DNA of 64,000 nucleotides from Maniola hyperantus (GCF_902806685.2 NC_048538.1:4836001-4900000), one strand, 5' to 3'. Positions 23,001 to 30,827 are shown, counted from the stretch's first letter. Numbers and translations: made by a program. The notes: generated by a model from the letters alone, not told the origin.

Positions 23001-25120
23001 GTTGCACTATTGTCGTACCTACTCCTAGCACAAGCCTGACGCTTAATTGGAGAGGAAAGGGGAATATTAGTCATTTAATATGGCTAATATTCTTTAAAAA
23101 AAAAATGCTTCTCGTGAGAGTACTGTCCATGGGCATACTCCGGTCACAGAATACATAATTATATAATAGTACTACTCCGGTATAGATGTAAATACAGTTA
23201 CAGATATTAAATAATATTAACGCAGAGGATGCGATTTGTCTAACTAACTGAAATATAGCAAATCGTAAATTAAGACTATTATTATGACCTACGGCTATTT
23301 TTGGTTAAGTAAGAATTTCGGGGTCATGCTTTTTATCAATAGATGACTGATGGCTGGAGATGATTGATGACTTTAAACTCTCTAGAGTAAATCTTGTTTT
23401 GTGGTTCAAAGAAAACATTGAGAGACGAAGAATGAGGCGAACCACAAGGCATTGTAAAGACAGATTTCACAATAAAGGAAACGCTTAGTTAAATAGTAAT
23501 GACAATTTCCCATATTAAGTATAGGAACAGTTTAAATATTATATGTTTGTAGGTTATTGTAGATCTCAGAAAGTAGGCTGGACTAGGTAATAAGACATTT
23601 AAGTTTCTCTTGATATTAAATAGTATGACATGCAACTTTACCACAGTACTATCGTTATGTTTATTGCCTCACTAGACAAAATATTTACTAGTCATAAACT
23701 AAAGTTTCCGTTGTTTATTACACTCATATGACTATGCCTAGATCCCTACATAAGGGTTGTGGGCTCAATTTCTTGATATACTTACGTCTTGTCTTGTGAT
23801 TTTCTATGAAAAAATTGGAGTTACAATTTATGTGGAATAGGTAACTACAATTTCCTAACTAAGGCCTTCTTGCTCAAGTTAATTTTAATGAGGATTGGAA
23901 CTTCTTATACGTAACCGTTTGCCAACATGCTTAGGGCCTTAGGGGCGTTATCATCTCTGTGGACAAAAACAACCTGGCTGGGGGTACGCCTCTCCCTCAT
24001 CTCCATTTTTTTAGAGCACATTTCTTTAAATCGTTACGCGATTTACACTAAGTACACCATCACGAATTTTTTTAAGCTATATACTTACTCCAGTTGGAAG
24101 ACCCCCCACTAGGTGGACGGACGACATCAAGCGAGTCGCAGGGAGCCGCTGGATTCAGGCGGCGCAAGACCGTGGCGTGTAGAAGTCCCTACAGGAGACC
24201 TATGTCCAGCAGTGGACGTCTATCGATTGTTGATGATGATGATGATTTACTTACTTTTTGTGGTATCCTACCAGTAATCATCAGTAGGTACTATCGTCTT
24301 CGTTTTTGCTAGCGTGCTGGTTACACCTTGTATACGATAAGAATTAAATGGCTTGTTCCAAAAAACTTAGCTAGTATTTTTTGTTTACAGGAGGTGAATC
24401 TGACCACATTTTCCACCTACACGGCTACAGCTTCTACGTTGTTGGTATCCGACAGTTCAACAAAAGCATGGACAAAGAAACTATGATCAAGATGCATGAA
24501 GAGGGGACATTATTTCCAAACAAAAATCTTGAAGACCCAGTAAAAAAAGACACTATAGTTGTACCTAAGCTTGGTGCAGTAGCTTTACGGTTTAAGGCTG
24601 ATAATCCAGGCTATTGGATGATGAGGGATGAAAGATCAGCTCACTGGACGAGAGGATTAGATTTCGTACTAAAGGTTAGTATAATAAGAATGTTTCTTTG
24701 AAGAAGAAGAATACGATACTTCCTAGTAAGATACTTCCTAGAAGATACTTCCTACTCACCAAGTTTTCAGCGAAAAAAGACGACTTATTTTGTTATTGCT
24801 TAATCCAGAGAAAAGGTTTGGCACTGTGCCTTCAGTGTTTAATTAGATAGGTAAGTAAGTATTTAAAAAAAAGGCGATTGCGTCGCAAGACAACAAATCA
24901 TCGATGTTACAAATTCTTCATTGTGTGTAAATAACTTTTAACCTTTCAAATTCTTTCGTTAACCTTCTATGCTATACTGTTTTATGCATTATGTAAATAA
25001 ATAATTTTTAACTATTTTTTTCTTTGTTTATAGGTCGGTGAGCAGAGGGACTTTGTGCAAGCGCCGGTAGACTTTCCTAAATGTGGTTCCTATGTAGGGC
25101 CTGAATATTTCCTGATATAA
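1936..25120 (+). CDS. MCORP: multicopper-oxidase-related protein (laccase-like, copper ligands partly lost), 6 exons, 621 aa
   Basis: Exons 1936-2080, 3868-3967, 4192-5261, 14423-14602, 24391-24674 and 25034-25120 join in phase to 1866 nt including TAA. The start is set by an in-frame TGA at 1891 with no ATG between. Residues 28-44 form one membrane helix behind a basic N-terminus, fitting a signal anchor with the oxidase fold outside. A Cys-rich segment follows (C55, C59, C68, C84, C87, C94, C98), then three cupredoxin domains (about 100-207, 220-375, 470-605). Copper motifs: H144-W-R146 (second His lost), H188-A-H190 kept, H504-x-x-H507-x-H509 kept. In the last motif the HCH triad is R577-D578-E579, with H583 and axial L588 kept. 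Without the type 1 Cys and three His, oxidation of phenols with O2 is not expected. Sequons: N427, N522. This fits the MCORP class described from Tribolium, reported from RNAi as needed for viability and ovary development (recalled). Orthology was not tested. Confidence 0.88.
2272..2575 (+). repeat. SINE-B copy (tRNA-derived), nearly full length
   Basis: A degenerate tRNA-like head (gcggtgatagcc … gggttcgattcc) leads into the conserved body 'acctctaacttttcggagtt' and 'gaaacctgcatgc'. It ends in a gatcatgatgatgat tail. It lies in intron 1. Confidence 0.8.
2581..2963 (+). repeat. two adjacent RepD-like copies
   Basis: 2581-2743 has the tgtccttcaat…cacaacggagcaac core and a gaacgaagtcg…cgtcagttagt end. 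2771-2963 is a variant starting 'ttataaatgcgaaagcgtg' with a different core (aaccgattttgacgaaatttgg) and an end 'tcgcgggcatcat'. Confidence 0.65.
3098..3785 (-). repeat. RepA copy split by a later retroposon
   Basis: The two halves (3098-3205 and 3627-3785) together follow the RepA order seen at 19359-19756 and end in 'gagtctgactcgcacttggc'. The interruption is 3206-3626. Confidence 0.75.
3206..3626 (+). mobile_element. retroposon 3' end with (AAAT)n tail inserted in RepA
   Basis: About 420 bp sits between the two RepA halves and ends in 'ctctacaaaataaaataaat' followed by further aaat units. attaaa flanks it on both sides (3200-3205 and 3620-3625), a possible short target duplication. No coding frame was recognised. 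Confidence 0.55.
3868..3967 (+). CDS. MCORP: MCO-like gene exon 2: Cys-rich segment
   Basis: It follows the acceptor tattttgcag and ends at CAA|GTGAGT. It encodes residues 49-81 (DRECHEL, DWPMICR), matching the Cys-rich stretch ahead of the first cupredoxin domain in insect laccases. It is too short to stand out as an ORF. Confidence 0.88.
4006..4144 (+). repeat. SINE-R 3' fragment filling intron 2
   Basis: It matches the 3' half of the full SINE-R at 37514-37855: 'gtatgggtttaata' … 'aaactgccata' … 'agggctaacttgta' … poly(A). It makes up 139 of the 224 bp of intron 2 and ends 47 bp before exon 3. Confidence 0.75.
4192..5261 (+). CDS. MCORP: MCO-like gene exon 3: cupredoxin domains 1 and 2
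   Basis: This large exon (1070 nt) follows the acceptor tttgtaacag. It carries residues 82-438: ADGRERGV, IHWRG, TPFMDG, YHAH, DGLAGAF, then domain 2 with LLINGKG and LDGHTVQPE. The donor is GTCG|GTGAGT. An in-frame ATG at 4169 precedes the exon but is intronic. The second His of the first HxH is Arg (cgc). Confidence 0.92.
6338..6565. repeat. foldback element with ~70-bp inverted arms plus abutting palindrome
   Basis: 6338-6408 is an imperfect inverted match of 6451-6523, with the shared run ttgtagagcgttgtctc. The right arm runs straight into a perfect palindrome, with 25-bp arms at 6504-6528 and 6541-6565 and a 12-bp spacer. This looks like a second, truncated copy in opposite orientation. 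Confidence 0.75.
7186..7250 (-). repeat. RepE terminus
   Basis: 'actagcttatgctcgcgcct' followed by tcgtgcgcgtgg and an 'aacccctattttacc' stretch is the reversed right part of RepE. Confidence 0.55.
7738..7870 (-). repeat. SINE-Phe, degenerate copy
   Basis: 'tcgcctccaactaagcataa' followed by agcttgtgctaggagtagg is diagnostic. The tRNA-like head is largely replaced by unrelated sequence after 7830. Confidence 0.6.
8517..8585. repeat. CA-rich simple repeat
   Basis: An imperfect (ac)n tract with interspersed cgca and ccca units. Confidence 0.8.
9524..9828. mobile_element. TIR/foldback element (~305 bp)
   Basis: The left arm 9524-9593 and right arm 9760-9828 are inverted repeats of about 68 bp with few mismatches (shared run tctcaccaacgttg). 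The unique centre is about 165 bp. No coding capacity was seen; it is a non-autonomous DNA element. Confidence 0.75.
10444..10662. mobile_element. long-TIR foldback element (219 bp)
   Basis: The left arm 10444-10526 and right arm 10580-10662 pair over about 80 bp, starting attctaaataatatct and ending agatattatttagaat. The arms are unusually GC-rich for the region (gttagcccga, gtcgactaaacgcg). The loop is about 50 bp. Confidence 0.8.
11198..11310 (-). repeat. RepE fragment
   Basis: 'cagctatctgcatgccaaat' … 'tgatagatcagtcagtcagt' … cttttatata matches RepE at 39640-39764. Confidence 0.65.
12003..12314 (+). repeat. SINE-B copy, full length
   Basis: It runs from a tRNA-like head (gctgtgatagcctagcc … cggaggtcggggttcg) through 'gaaacctgcatgcctaagag' to the gatcatgatgatga tail. 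The head carries an internal insertion relative to 36879. Confidence 0.8.
14423..14602 (+). CDS. MCORP: MCO-like gene exon 4: start of cupredoxin domain 3
   Basis: It follows the acceptor tgttccacag and ends at CAGG|GTAAAT, phase 1 on both sides. It encodes residues 439-498, with FTYPASPLL and HVPLHSTVELVMLD, both typical of laccase domain 3 before the HxxHxH motif. Confidence 0.9.
14638..14925 (-). repeat. RepA-like variant
   Basis: It is bounded by 'tagggttccttaccctaagg' and 'gctacggaaccctta', the two reversed RepA ends, with an unrelated AT-rich middle. It starts only about 35 bp after exon 4. Confidence 0.55.
14930..15117 (+). repeat. SINE-R internal fragment joined to RepA 3' end
   Basis: 14930-15015 carries 'tctggtctggtctggtggga' and 'ccggcaaagcca' from SINE-R. 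15038-15117 carries 'gacaacaaagtgatcctata' through 'acggaaccctaaaaa' of RepA. Confidence 0.65.
15330..15660 (-). mobile_element. RTE-type LINE, C-terminal/3' remnant
   Basis: On the minus strand a stretch encodes QRIAKVKWQWA, the conserved RTE reverse-transcriptase C-terminal region. It is then broken, with a later part resembling the 'cactaggtggacagacgaca' 3' segment and a (gat)n tail. Sister copies lie at 24092, 29440 and 63698. Confidence 0.65.
15690..15895 (-). repeat. RepE fragment, degenerate
   Basis: 'accctattt'-like text and 'tagtaaatgtctacgtcata' resemble RepE at 39543-39764; both ends are decayed. Confidence 0.4.
16450..16624 (+). repeat. RepD copy
   Basis: It has ggtttgttcttcaatcacgt, a cggatcaacg core, 'tttttatcccggaaaattca' and a degenerate end 'taatcagctagt'. 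Confidence 0.7.
17341..17443 (-). repeat. RepD, 5'-part only
   Basis: 'acgtcgatccgttgctccgt' and 'acactttcgcatttataata' are reversed RepD sequence. The usual gcatcagctagt end is missing. Confidence 0.7.
18243..18387. mobile_element. RepH TIR element, copy 1
   Basis: The left end tataaggttccgcaaattgc and right end gcaatttgcgggacttata are inverted. The core gacgtcaaaatgacgtcatt is shared with 31044-31210. Non-autonomous and about 145 bp. Confidence 0.8.
18598..18712 (+). repeat. SINE-B 3' part
   Basis: 'ctgtcaatccgctctctgcc' … 'ctaaaccctttttattctga' … 'ccggcgatgggt' matches the SINE-B 3' half. RepD follows directly. Confidence 0.7.
18713..18916 (+). repeat. RepD copy, full length
   Basis: It runs from 'cccttattataaatgcgaaa' through the cacgtcgcaaaggaggaacg core and 'aaatcaaagagttcccacgg' to 'cacgggcatcagttagtg'. 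The terminal cagctag-like end is compatible with either Helitron-type ends or an RTE-related 3' end. The class was not resolved. Confidence 0.75.
19359..19756 (-). repeat. RepA copy, full length (~398 bp)
   Basis: It is bounded by 'cagggttccgtaccgtaagg' and 'gactcgcacttggccagttt'. Inside are the 'cacttcgttgtctg(gctgtctg)' run and the tcatatgaaagggctttacc block. It is a clean reference for the split copy at 3098-3785. Confidence 0.8.
20000..20115 (-). repeat. LINE 3' remnant, reversed
   Basis: 'ttttttattcaaataaactt' then 'ctaacatgcactgtgtcgga' and 'atgcccttcctaccgaagag' resemble the reversed LINE tails at 32921 and 34605. Confidence 0.45.
20676..20828 (-). repeat. RepD-related variant
   Basis: 'gattttccgggataaaaagt' … 'gacatttcgcatttataata' … 'tagtatgga'; the core differs from typical RepD and matches 30640-30827. 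Confidence 0.55.
21088..21213. mobile_element. RepG GC-rich TIR element, copy 1
   Basis: The ends gcgacaggtagagatggcga and tgccatctcgaccagtcgc are inverted. The inside is strongly GC-rich with nested gccccgcacgcccc repeats. Confidence 0.8.
21328..21457. mobile_element. RepG GC-rich TIR element, copy 2
   Basis: cacgacaagtcgaaatggca … tgccatttcgacctgtcgtg are near-perfect inverted ends. It lies 114 bp after copy 1 and shares the gtgacgtgcgggtgtgcggg core with 41051. Confidence 0.85.
22934..23106 (+). repeat. SINE-Phe, best copy
   Basis: The head gcctcaatagctcaaccggt, anticodon arm GGACTGAAAACC (GAA at the anticodon) and B box GGTTCAAATCC resemble tRNA-Phe. They are followed by the non-tRNA body (tcgtacctactcctagcaca) and an A-rich end. 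The acceptor stem does not pair, so this is a SINE head, not a functional tRNA gene. Confidence 0.85.
24092..24248 (+). mobile_element. RTE-type LINE 3' end
   Basis: It contains 'actaggtggacggacgacat', 'cgcagggagccgctggattc' and 'ccagcagtggacgtctatcg' with a (gat)n tail. The peptide in the correct frame resembles RWTDDIKRVAGSRWIQAAQD and then ends QQWTSI. It lies 142 bp upstream of exon 5. Confidence 0.75.
24290..24334 (-). repeat. RepK terminus
   Basis: 'cgtttttgctagcgtgctgg' then ttacaccttgta is the RepK end seen at 33353 and 53568. It ends 56 bp before exon 5. Confidence 0.65.
24391..24674 (+). CDS. MCORP: MCO-like gene exon 5: HxxHxH motif and degenerated last copper motif
   Basis: It follows the acceptor tttgtttacag and ends at AAAG|GTTAGT. 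It encodes residues 499-593. SDHIFHLHGYSFYVVG is a textbook type 1/2/3 motif. NPGYWMMRDERSAHWTRGL aligns without gaps to the final laccase motif, with Arg-Asp-Glu in place of His-Cys-His. Confidence 0.92.
25034..25120 (+). CDS. MCORP: MCO-like gene exon 6: C-terminus
   Basis: It follows the acceptor tgtttatag and encodes 28 residues ending VDFPKCGSYVGPEYFLI, then TAA at 25118-25120. The P-x-C-G-x-Y pattern is the usual laccase C-terminal Cys. Intron 5 is only 359 bp. Confidence 0.87.
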   Translation, partial: VGEQRDFVQAPVDFPKCGSYVGPEYFLI

Positions 25121-25680
25121 TTTGTCTAGACTGATAACGTTACCACTATTGTTAAGCTCGGTTTATTTATTGGTATGTGATATGATTATGTGATTGCTTC
25201 GACTGTAACCAATTCTTGATAAGATATCTAGGTATTACTGTGCATACTATTTAGGTTTTAAAATCACTTTTTTTTATAGTACCTACCATGAACTTTATTT
25301 TAACATGCGTTTTGTTTGCCTGACAAACTAGGTTCGTAGGTACATATTTTTATGTACAGATTTATTTTATCACGATTTTTTCATCGATTCTTTAAGGTTC
25401 GTGAAGTATACTTATAATACTTTGAGATTTTTGTAGCATCCAAATTATTTTTGATTGAGGATGCCATTTTCAGTTAATTAAATGTAACTTCCATTTATGT
25501 AATTCTATTTCGCAAACTATTGGCGGAACAAAACAATCGTAATAATTTAGTAGGTAGGTATTATGTATTGTTATAATACTACATAAATAATTATTCATAA
25601 ATAGCGAATTCTCAGATTTGTACGCATGTTTACATGCACTCTGTATAAGAGATAAAAATTAAAACATTATTACCTAGCAA
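25121..25680 (+). other. probable 3' UTR and downstream flank of the MCO-like gene
   Basis: It is unique-looking and AT-rich. No canonical AATAAA occurs before 25680; ATTAAA at 25658-25663 is the first plausible poly(A) signal, giving a UTR near 560 nt. Placement is uncertain. Confidence 0.35.
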
Positions 25681-26100
25681 TTAAAACATAAATACTAAAC
25701 GATCAAGACTAAAACTTCTTATGCCCACTCTACACTCGCGTGCGAATCGCGGCGCCAAAGCCTTGAAAGGTGTCAATGGTTGTTTTATGGGGTGTCCAAC
25801 GTTCGTGGGATGGGGTTTCATGGTGATTCGCATGAAAGTGAATAGCGGACATGACTTCAAAAACATCTTTGGGCACTTTTATTTTTACACGACAATACAT
25901 AGACAACCGTCGACAGCACCGAGTCGTGACTATATCCTTTCCAACGCGGCTCCTAGAATTAGTAGCATAAAGAATGAAGTATGAAGTAGTTCATACTGCT
26001 AAAATATATGGTATGGTATACGCTTCATACAAATCCTTGTAAGTAGGCATTGCAAATTGTAACGCGTTCGTTGTAACAATCTACTATGCTGCTGCCTGCT
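25681..26100. other. noncoding stretch
   Basis: A somewhat GC-richer block (25720-25960) contains gcgaatcgcggcgccaaag. It has weak similarity to 26245-26400 (tcacggtgcgaaagtc). No gene or known element was recognised. Confidence 0.4.
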
Positions 26101-26236
26101 GCTATCACGCTCACTGATTATCTACCTACCTGCATTTTATTGAATAAATAATTCATTCATTCATTCATTCATTCATTCATTCATTCATTCATTCATTCAT
26201 TCATTCATTCATTCATTCATTCATTCATTCATTCAT
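26101..26236 (+). repeat. retroposon tail with (ATTC)n microsatellite
   Basis: AATAAA at 26143-26148 is directly followed by about 85 bp of perfect attc units (26151-26236). This is how several non-LTR elements end; the upstream body was not identified. Confidence 0.7.
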
Positions 26237-26607
26237 ATCCAGGCCTTGAAAGTTTACGCCTTGAAGCTTCTTATCTCCGTTCTTCACTCACGGTGCGAAA
26301 GTCTATGAACGGTATCGCATACTGCAGTGTGGATGGTTGTTTCGTGCCCGTCGTTCACAAGGTGATCAAGGGTTTTCACATCACACGTGAGTGAAAAGTG
26401 GGCAACAATATACTTAAGTGTGGTTTTGGAAAGGCAGAGGTCATTAAACTGGGGTACTTTTTGAAACGAAGGTTTTAATAAGTTTATGTAAATAAAAGTA
26501 ACTAAAATATGCAACGGGGTTAACAGCAATATCATGACAAATAGTTATTGTAAATGTTCATAATATCTTAATTGGGTTATGTGATAATCCATAGGGATTA
26601 GGATAGA

Positions 26608-26794
26608 ATCTATAATATAAAAATGAATCACTAAATGTGTTGCTCATCGCAAATCTCGAGAACAGCTGAACCGATTTCGCTAATTCTTTTTTATAATACT
26701 CCTTGAAGTACGAGGATGGTTTTTACGGAGAGAAAAATTTAAAAAATTTGAATCGACTGTTAGGTGGAACGAAGTTCGCCAGGGCAGCTAGTTA
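26608..26794 (+). repeat. interspersed repeat with gcagctagtt end (RepT)
   Basis: 'ctataatataaaaatgaatc', 'gctgaaccgatttcgctaat', 'ggaacgaagttcgccagggc' and a final agctagtt form a distinct family with a RepD-like last base run. A single copy is seen here. Confidence 0.55.
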
Positions 26795-27097
26795 ATAATA
26801 TTAATAAATATTTCAGAAGCTATGTAAGTAGGTATAATGTATAATAATGGACTTAAGTCGTACCTATGTACTATACCTATTGTGCAAAGGAGAAACAGGT
26901 AGCTTTTGGAAACTTTATATTTGTACGAAATTGAAGACTAGAATTATATTGATTCTATTGATGGAAATATATTCATATTTTTTTCGACAGCAAGCCTTTT
27001 ATTTCCCAATTTCCTGTTACCACCTCAAAGTCAGTTTGTCCTAGGTATATCAGTGTAGCTGTTAAAGACTAAATACCTGAAGAGTGGCATATTAGGC

Positions 27098-27365
27098 TAC
27101 TTCTTATGAAAGATCAAAAAAAAGAAAATAAATCTAAGATTTCCCACGGGATTTTTAAAAATCCAAATCCATTATACTATAGTCGAAGCATTTTAAACTG
27201 AGTCGTCGAGTTATCTGTCTGTTTCGCTCGCACTTACAGGTCGTAGGTAAGGCGAGCGAAACTGAAAGATAACTCGACGACTCAGTTTAAAATGCATCAA
27301 CCATACCTATACAGGTACATAATATAGAACCTAATTCACGCGGACGAAGTCTTGGGCCTCAGTTA
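27098..27365 (+). repeat. RepD copy interrupted by a foldback element
   Basis: The RepD body (attaggctacttcttatg … tttcccacgggatttttaaa) stops near 27176. Its end (tcacgcggacgaagtcttgg … cagttagt) resumes near 27336, with the foldback 27188-27295 in between. Confidence 0.65.
27188..27295. mobile_element. foldback element with perfect 29-bp arms
   Basis: Arms 27188-27216 and 27267-27295 are exact inverted repeats (gcattttaaactgagtcgtc start). Inner arms gtttcgctcgc / gcgagcgaaac extend the stem. Confidence 0.85.
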
Positions 27366-27639
27366 GTATCCTAATAAATTGGAGAATCTAATTAGGTAGG
27401 AATTGTAGAAAAATAAAACTAATTAAATTTTAGCAGGACTCCGGTGACCCAATCCAAGTTAGCTCCCATCTTAGAATAACATGCCTAAGATGGAAGTTAA
27501 GTAAAAACACCGTTGTGGTCTAAGCTACTGAAAACCTAGTTTCCGAATTGTTCTCTTGATTACCGCGAGGCATCGTAAAAGCACACGAGTAGATTGGTAA
27601 AAGTCTGACGTAGGGTCAGACTACTGTCGACCTTACTTA

Positions 27640-27827
27640 CCTTTTTAGTCGAAATTCCACGGACTCATACGAAGCGATTCGCTTCCTCGTTTCTAACATG
27701 CACTGCTACAATTTGAAATGCCCTTCCAGCTTCCGTTTTCCCCGCGAACTACAATATTGGGACCTTCAAAAGCAAAGTGAGTGTGCATCTTTTAGGCAAA
27801 CGCGATCCATCAGGCCGACTCACGTAA
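27640..27827 (+). pseudogene. non-LTR retrotransposon reverse-transcriptase C-terminus, broken
   Basis: The frame from about 27672 reads RFASSFLTCTATI, a TGA at 27714-27716, then NALPASVFPANYNIGTFKSK and on to TAA at 27825. The WNxLPxxVF…YN…FK pattern is the classic end of jockey/CR1-like ORF2, with the Trp codon changed to stop. A 5'-truncated, dead copy. Confidence 0.65.
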
Positions 27828-28027
27828 GTAGCTTACAAGATTAACTTACGATAAAACTAATGTGAACACTCCTTTATGTACATTACCATAGTAAAATTTG
27901 CTGTCAAATGTTGTCAAATAATTACGTAATCTTCCTACGTGAGTAAAACTTACAGGTGTAATCACGGCCTTAGGGTGCATCATCACCCAATTTGGTGTGA
28001 TAACAGTTAAGTGCATGCATATCTAGT

Positions 28028-28403
28028 AAAAAAAAAACCGGCCAAGTGCGAGTCAGGCTCGCACAATGAGGGTTCCGTACTACAGTCGTATTTTTTCGAC
28101 ATTTTGCAGGATAATTCAAAAACTATGATAGATAAAAATAAATAAAATTCTGTTTTAGAATGCACAAGTAAAGACCTTTCATATGATACCCCACTTCAAA
28201 TATAGTTATCTTACTTAGAAAATTGAAAATACTAATTACTAGTTCATGACCACAATTTAATTTTTTTGTGTGATGTAAGCCTAAGTTCACGGTTTTCAGA
28301 TTTTTCCCCAAATGTCAGATATAAGATGTACCTACCTGCCAAATTTCATGATTCTAGGTCAACGGGAAGTACCCTGTAGCTTTCTTGACAGACCGACGGA
28401 CAG

Positions 28404-28458
<55 letters not shown>

Positions 28459-28550
28459 GGCAGACAGACAGACAGACAGACATGCAGACAGACAACAAAG
28501 TGATCCTATAAGGGTTCCGTTTTTCCTTTTGAGGTACGGAACCCTAAAAA
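28028..28550 (+). repeat. RepA copy, full length with expanded (GACA)n
   Basis: It runs from 'aaccggccaagtgcgagtca' through 'catgattctaggtcaacggg' to 'gaggtacggaaccctaaaaa'. Between 28385 and 28495 lies a long gaca microsatellite that is short in the other copies, so it expanded inside the element. Confidence 0.85.
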
Positions 28551-29439
28551 TCCACAATCTTGTATCTAGCGGCTCTTTGCTGGGTATTAGTTTGATGCTG
28601 CACCTACCTGAGTATTTTGAGAATTCGGTAGAATTCGTTAGACGACAGTTTTGACGCCGATCTTTTAGAGTAGGTATAATGAAATACAATACAAAAGATA
28701 AGACTGACTGACTACCTGTCAATGATTCAATGTGAAAGTATCTGTAGCGGAACATTTTCTTTAAAACTTATTTTAGACTTCTTGTAGGTACCTACTTGAT
28801 TCCTATATTGAGAGCAATCACTTTCCATCGAGTTTAAAATAAATACGAACTCAAAGTGATTAAAGTTATAAAGAATATTTTATTTCATATGAGCATAATA
28901 GTTTCAAAGTTAAAATAAAACGTTACAGTATGTTATGTTCAACATAATAGAAATATACTCACTTAATATTATGAATTATAACTAAATTTTTTTTTCTATG
29001 TTAAATATGTATTACCCAACTATACCTTTCGTTTACACCTTTGTGTTCGTGTTAGCACCAAGGTCAAATTTCAATAGGAAACTCGTAACGCGATCTTTTC
29101 TATGGATTTTTTTAGTTTAAAAATATATATATATATATATATATATAATTTTTTCATTTCACTTTACTGCATAGAAAAATCTGAGCTAAACATTTTTACC
29201 TCGAAATACGTAAAGTATTTTTATAAAGTTATCCTAACAATAGGTAGGCCCCTCATAATCTATTGGTCCTCAGGGCATGGTGTTGACGTGCCTCTATGCC
29301 CTTTTTATAGAGATTTCCACACCCTAATACAAGTAGCAGAATTCTGAATAATTTTAATAATTGGCAACTAACTGTTAATTGTAATCTAACTTGAAGATTA
29401 CGACCTAAAAAACAGCCAACCTAAATAAGTTAATTTGGA
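28551..29439. other. AT-rich noncoding stretch
   Basis: It includes an (at)n tract at 29121-29148; nothing else was recognised. Confidence 0.5.
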
Positions 29440-29619
29440 CCTCGCATCGGAAAGCGCAGTGTTGGAAGACTCCCACTAGGTGGACAGACAAGATCAAGCA
29501 CTCGCTTGAGCTCGCAGGCAGCCGCTGGATTCAGGGGCACAAGTTCGTAGTGTGTGAAAGTCCCTATAAGATACCTATGTCCAGCGGAAGTCTAACGGTT
29601 GATGATGAGGATGACGATT
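29440..29619 (+). mobile_element. RTE-type LINE 3' end
   Basis: 'gaagactcccactaggtgga', 'gcagccgctggattcagg' and 'gttgatgatgagga' match 24092-24248, with small internal insertions. Confidence 0.7.
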
Positions 29620-30120
29620 ACATCCTTTTGTTCGCCGGCTAATCAATTTATTTATTTAACTTTTGAAGCTGAATAAGCTCCTCATTATTAATCCCCTCAC
29701 TTACCAGTAAAATGGTACGGAACCTCTTTGCATGATGCACTTTTGCACTCGACCGGTTCCAATTTAATGATTGTCCATTAACGTTTCGTAAGTAGGCACA
29801 ATATAAAGTTTACACTGCCAAAAAGAAACTTGTTTAAAAACGCCTCTGGCTTGCTTTCACTTATAAAAGGTCTTGATCAATGATTTCATTTTTTATATTG
29901 TTGATAAGTACATCTGCATTATGCGTGTAATAATGCAAAGGTCATGTTGGTTTGTGCGTCTGCATGATAATGATAATGTTTTAAAATGGTAGAGCTTTAT
30001 ACATGAACATGAAGGCAGTTTATGTAAATATTCGCATTTTGAAAAAAGGCATAGGATTTTCGCGTCTTTTTAGGTTTTTGCCTTGGGGTCCGAAGGTGCT
30101 GGAATGGCAAACTGTGCGAG

Positions 30121-30193
30121 TTAAAGCAAGTGATATTTATTTACTTAAAACGCACATATAACTCCGAAAAGTTAGAGGTGCGTGCCCGGGATC
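30121..30193 (-). repeat. SINE-B fragment
   Basis: 'aaagcaagtgatatttattt' and 'ccgaaaagttagaggtgcgt' are the reversed SINE-B body, cut at the start of the tRNA-like head. Confidence 0.7.
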
Positions 30194-30639
30194 TTAGTAC
30201 TTACTAATTATTCAGGAAATAGTTAATTCAGTAGCCAAAATGAAGAGGCAGATACGAAGCACAACGCTAGTATACCAGATAATCATTATGTTGTTTTAAT
30301 GGCTTCACTTAACACCAATAATTCAAAGCGTCAAGATTAAAAGATAAACGAAAACTCAATCTCAAGTGATAATTACATCAATCTGCGTTGTATCAACAAA
30401 CAATCAAAAAGTTGCAGTTCTATTCCTTACTAACTTTTGCACATGACTTTGTACGGATGAAAATGTCAAGCTGTCATCTAGATACGACGACGATCAATCG
30501 ATTTCCTTCCTCCCTTCTTTTTCGAAGTCGGTTAATAAACCAGGCAAAACTAGTAAAAAAAATCAATTATACAGAATTTTATGAAATAATTTACGAAATA
30601 ATGATAACCGCAACTTGGACATTATACTTAGATTTATTT

Positions 30640-30827
30640 AGTTTTTTAAAAATTCCGTGAGAACTCTTTGATTTTCCGTAAGTAGTAGAAAGTCGCCGGT
30701 ATGCAAGCTAGGTATCTCTCCTAGGTAGGTATATACCAAATTTCATCAAAATTGGTTCAATAAATGGGCCATGAAAAGACGACGGACAGACAGACATAAT
30801 CTCGCATTTACTATTAGTATGGATTTG
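30640..30827 (-). repeat. RepD-related variant
   Basis: It contains ccgtgagaactctttgattt, 'ccaaatttcatcaaaattgg', 'gacggacagacagaca' and 'attagtatgga'. Similar to 20676-20828. Confidence 0.55.

Larger units (their letters stand above)
14603..24390 (+). other. intron 4 (9.8 kb)
   Basis: No exon was seen. It holds RepA, RepD, SINE, RepH, RepG and LINE pieces listed separately. Stretches such as 15900-16440, 16640-17340, 17450-18240, 19760-20000, 20120-20670, 21460-22930 and 23110-24090 show nothing recognisable. Confidence 0.8.

Noticed and set aside
22934..23006. Possible functional tRNA-Phe gene
   Set aside because: The acceptor stem does not pair, and the same head recurs with a shared non-tRNA body and A-rich tail, so it is a SINE.
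28385..28495. Regularly spaced short repeats resembling an array
   Set aside because: The unit is a 4-bp microsatellite without unique spacers; not CRISPR-like.
28354..28755. 133-codon minus-strand ORF with long Cys-Leu-Ser-Val repeats
   Set aside because: It is the translation of the (GACA)n tract in RepA.
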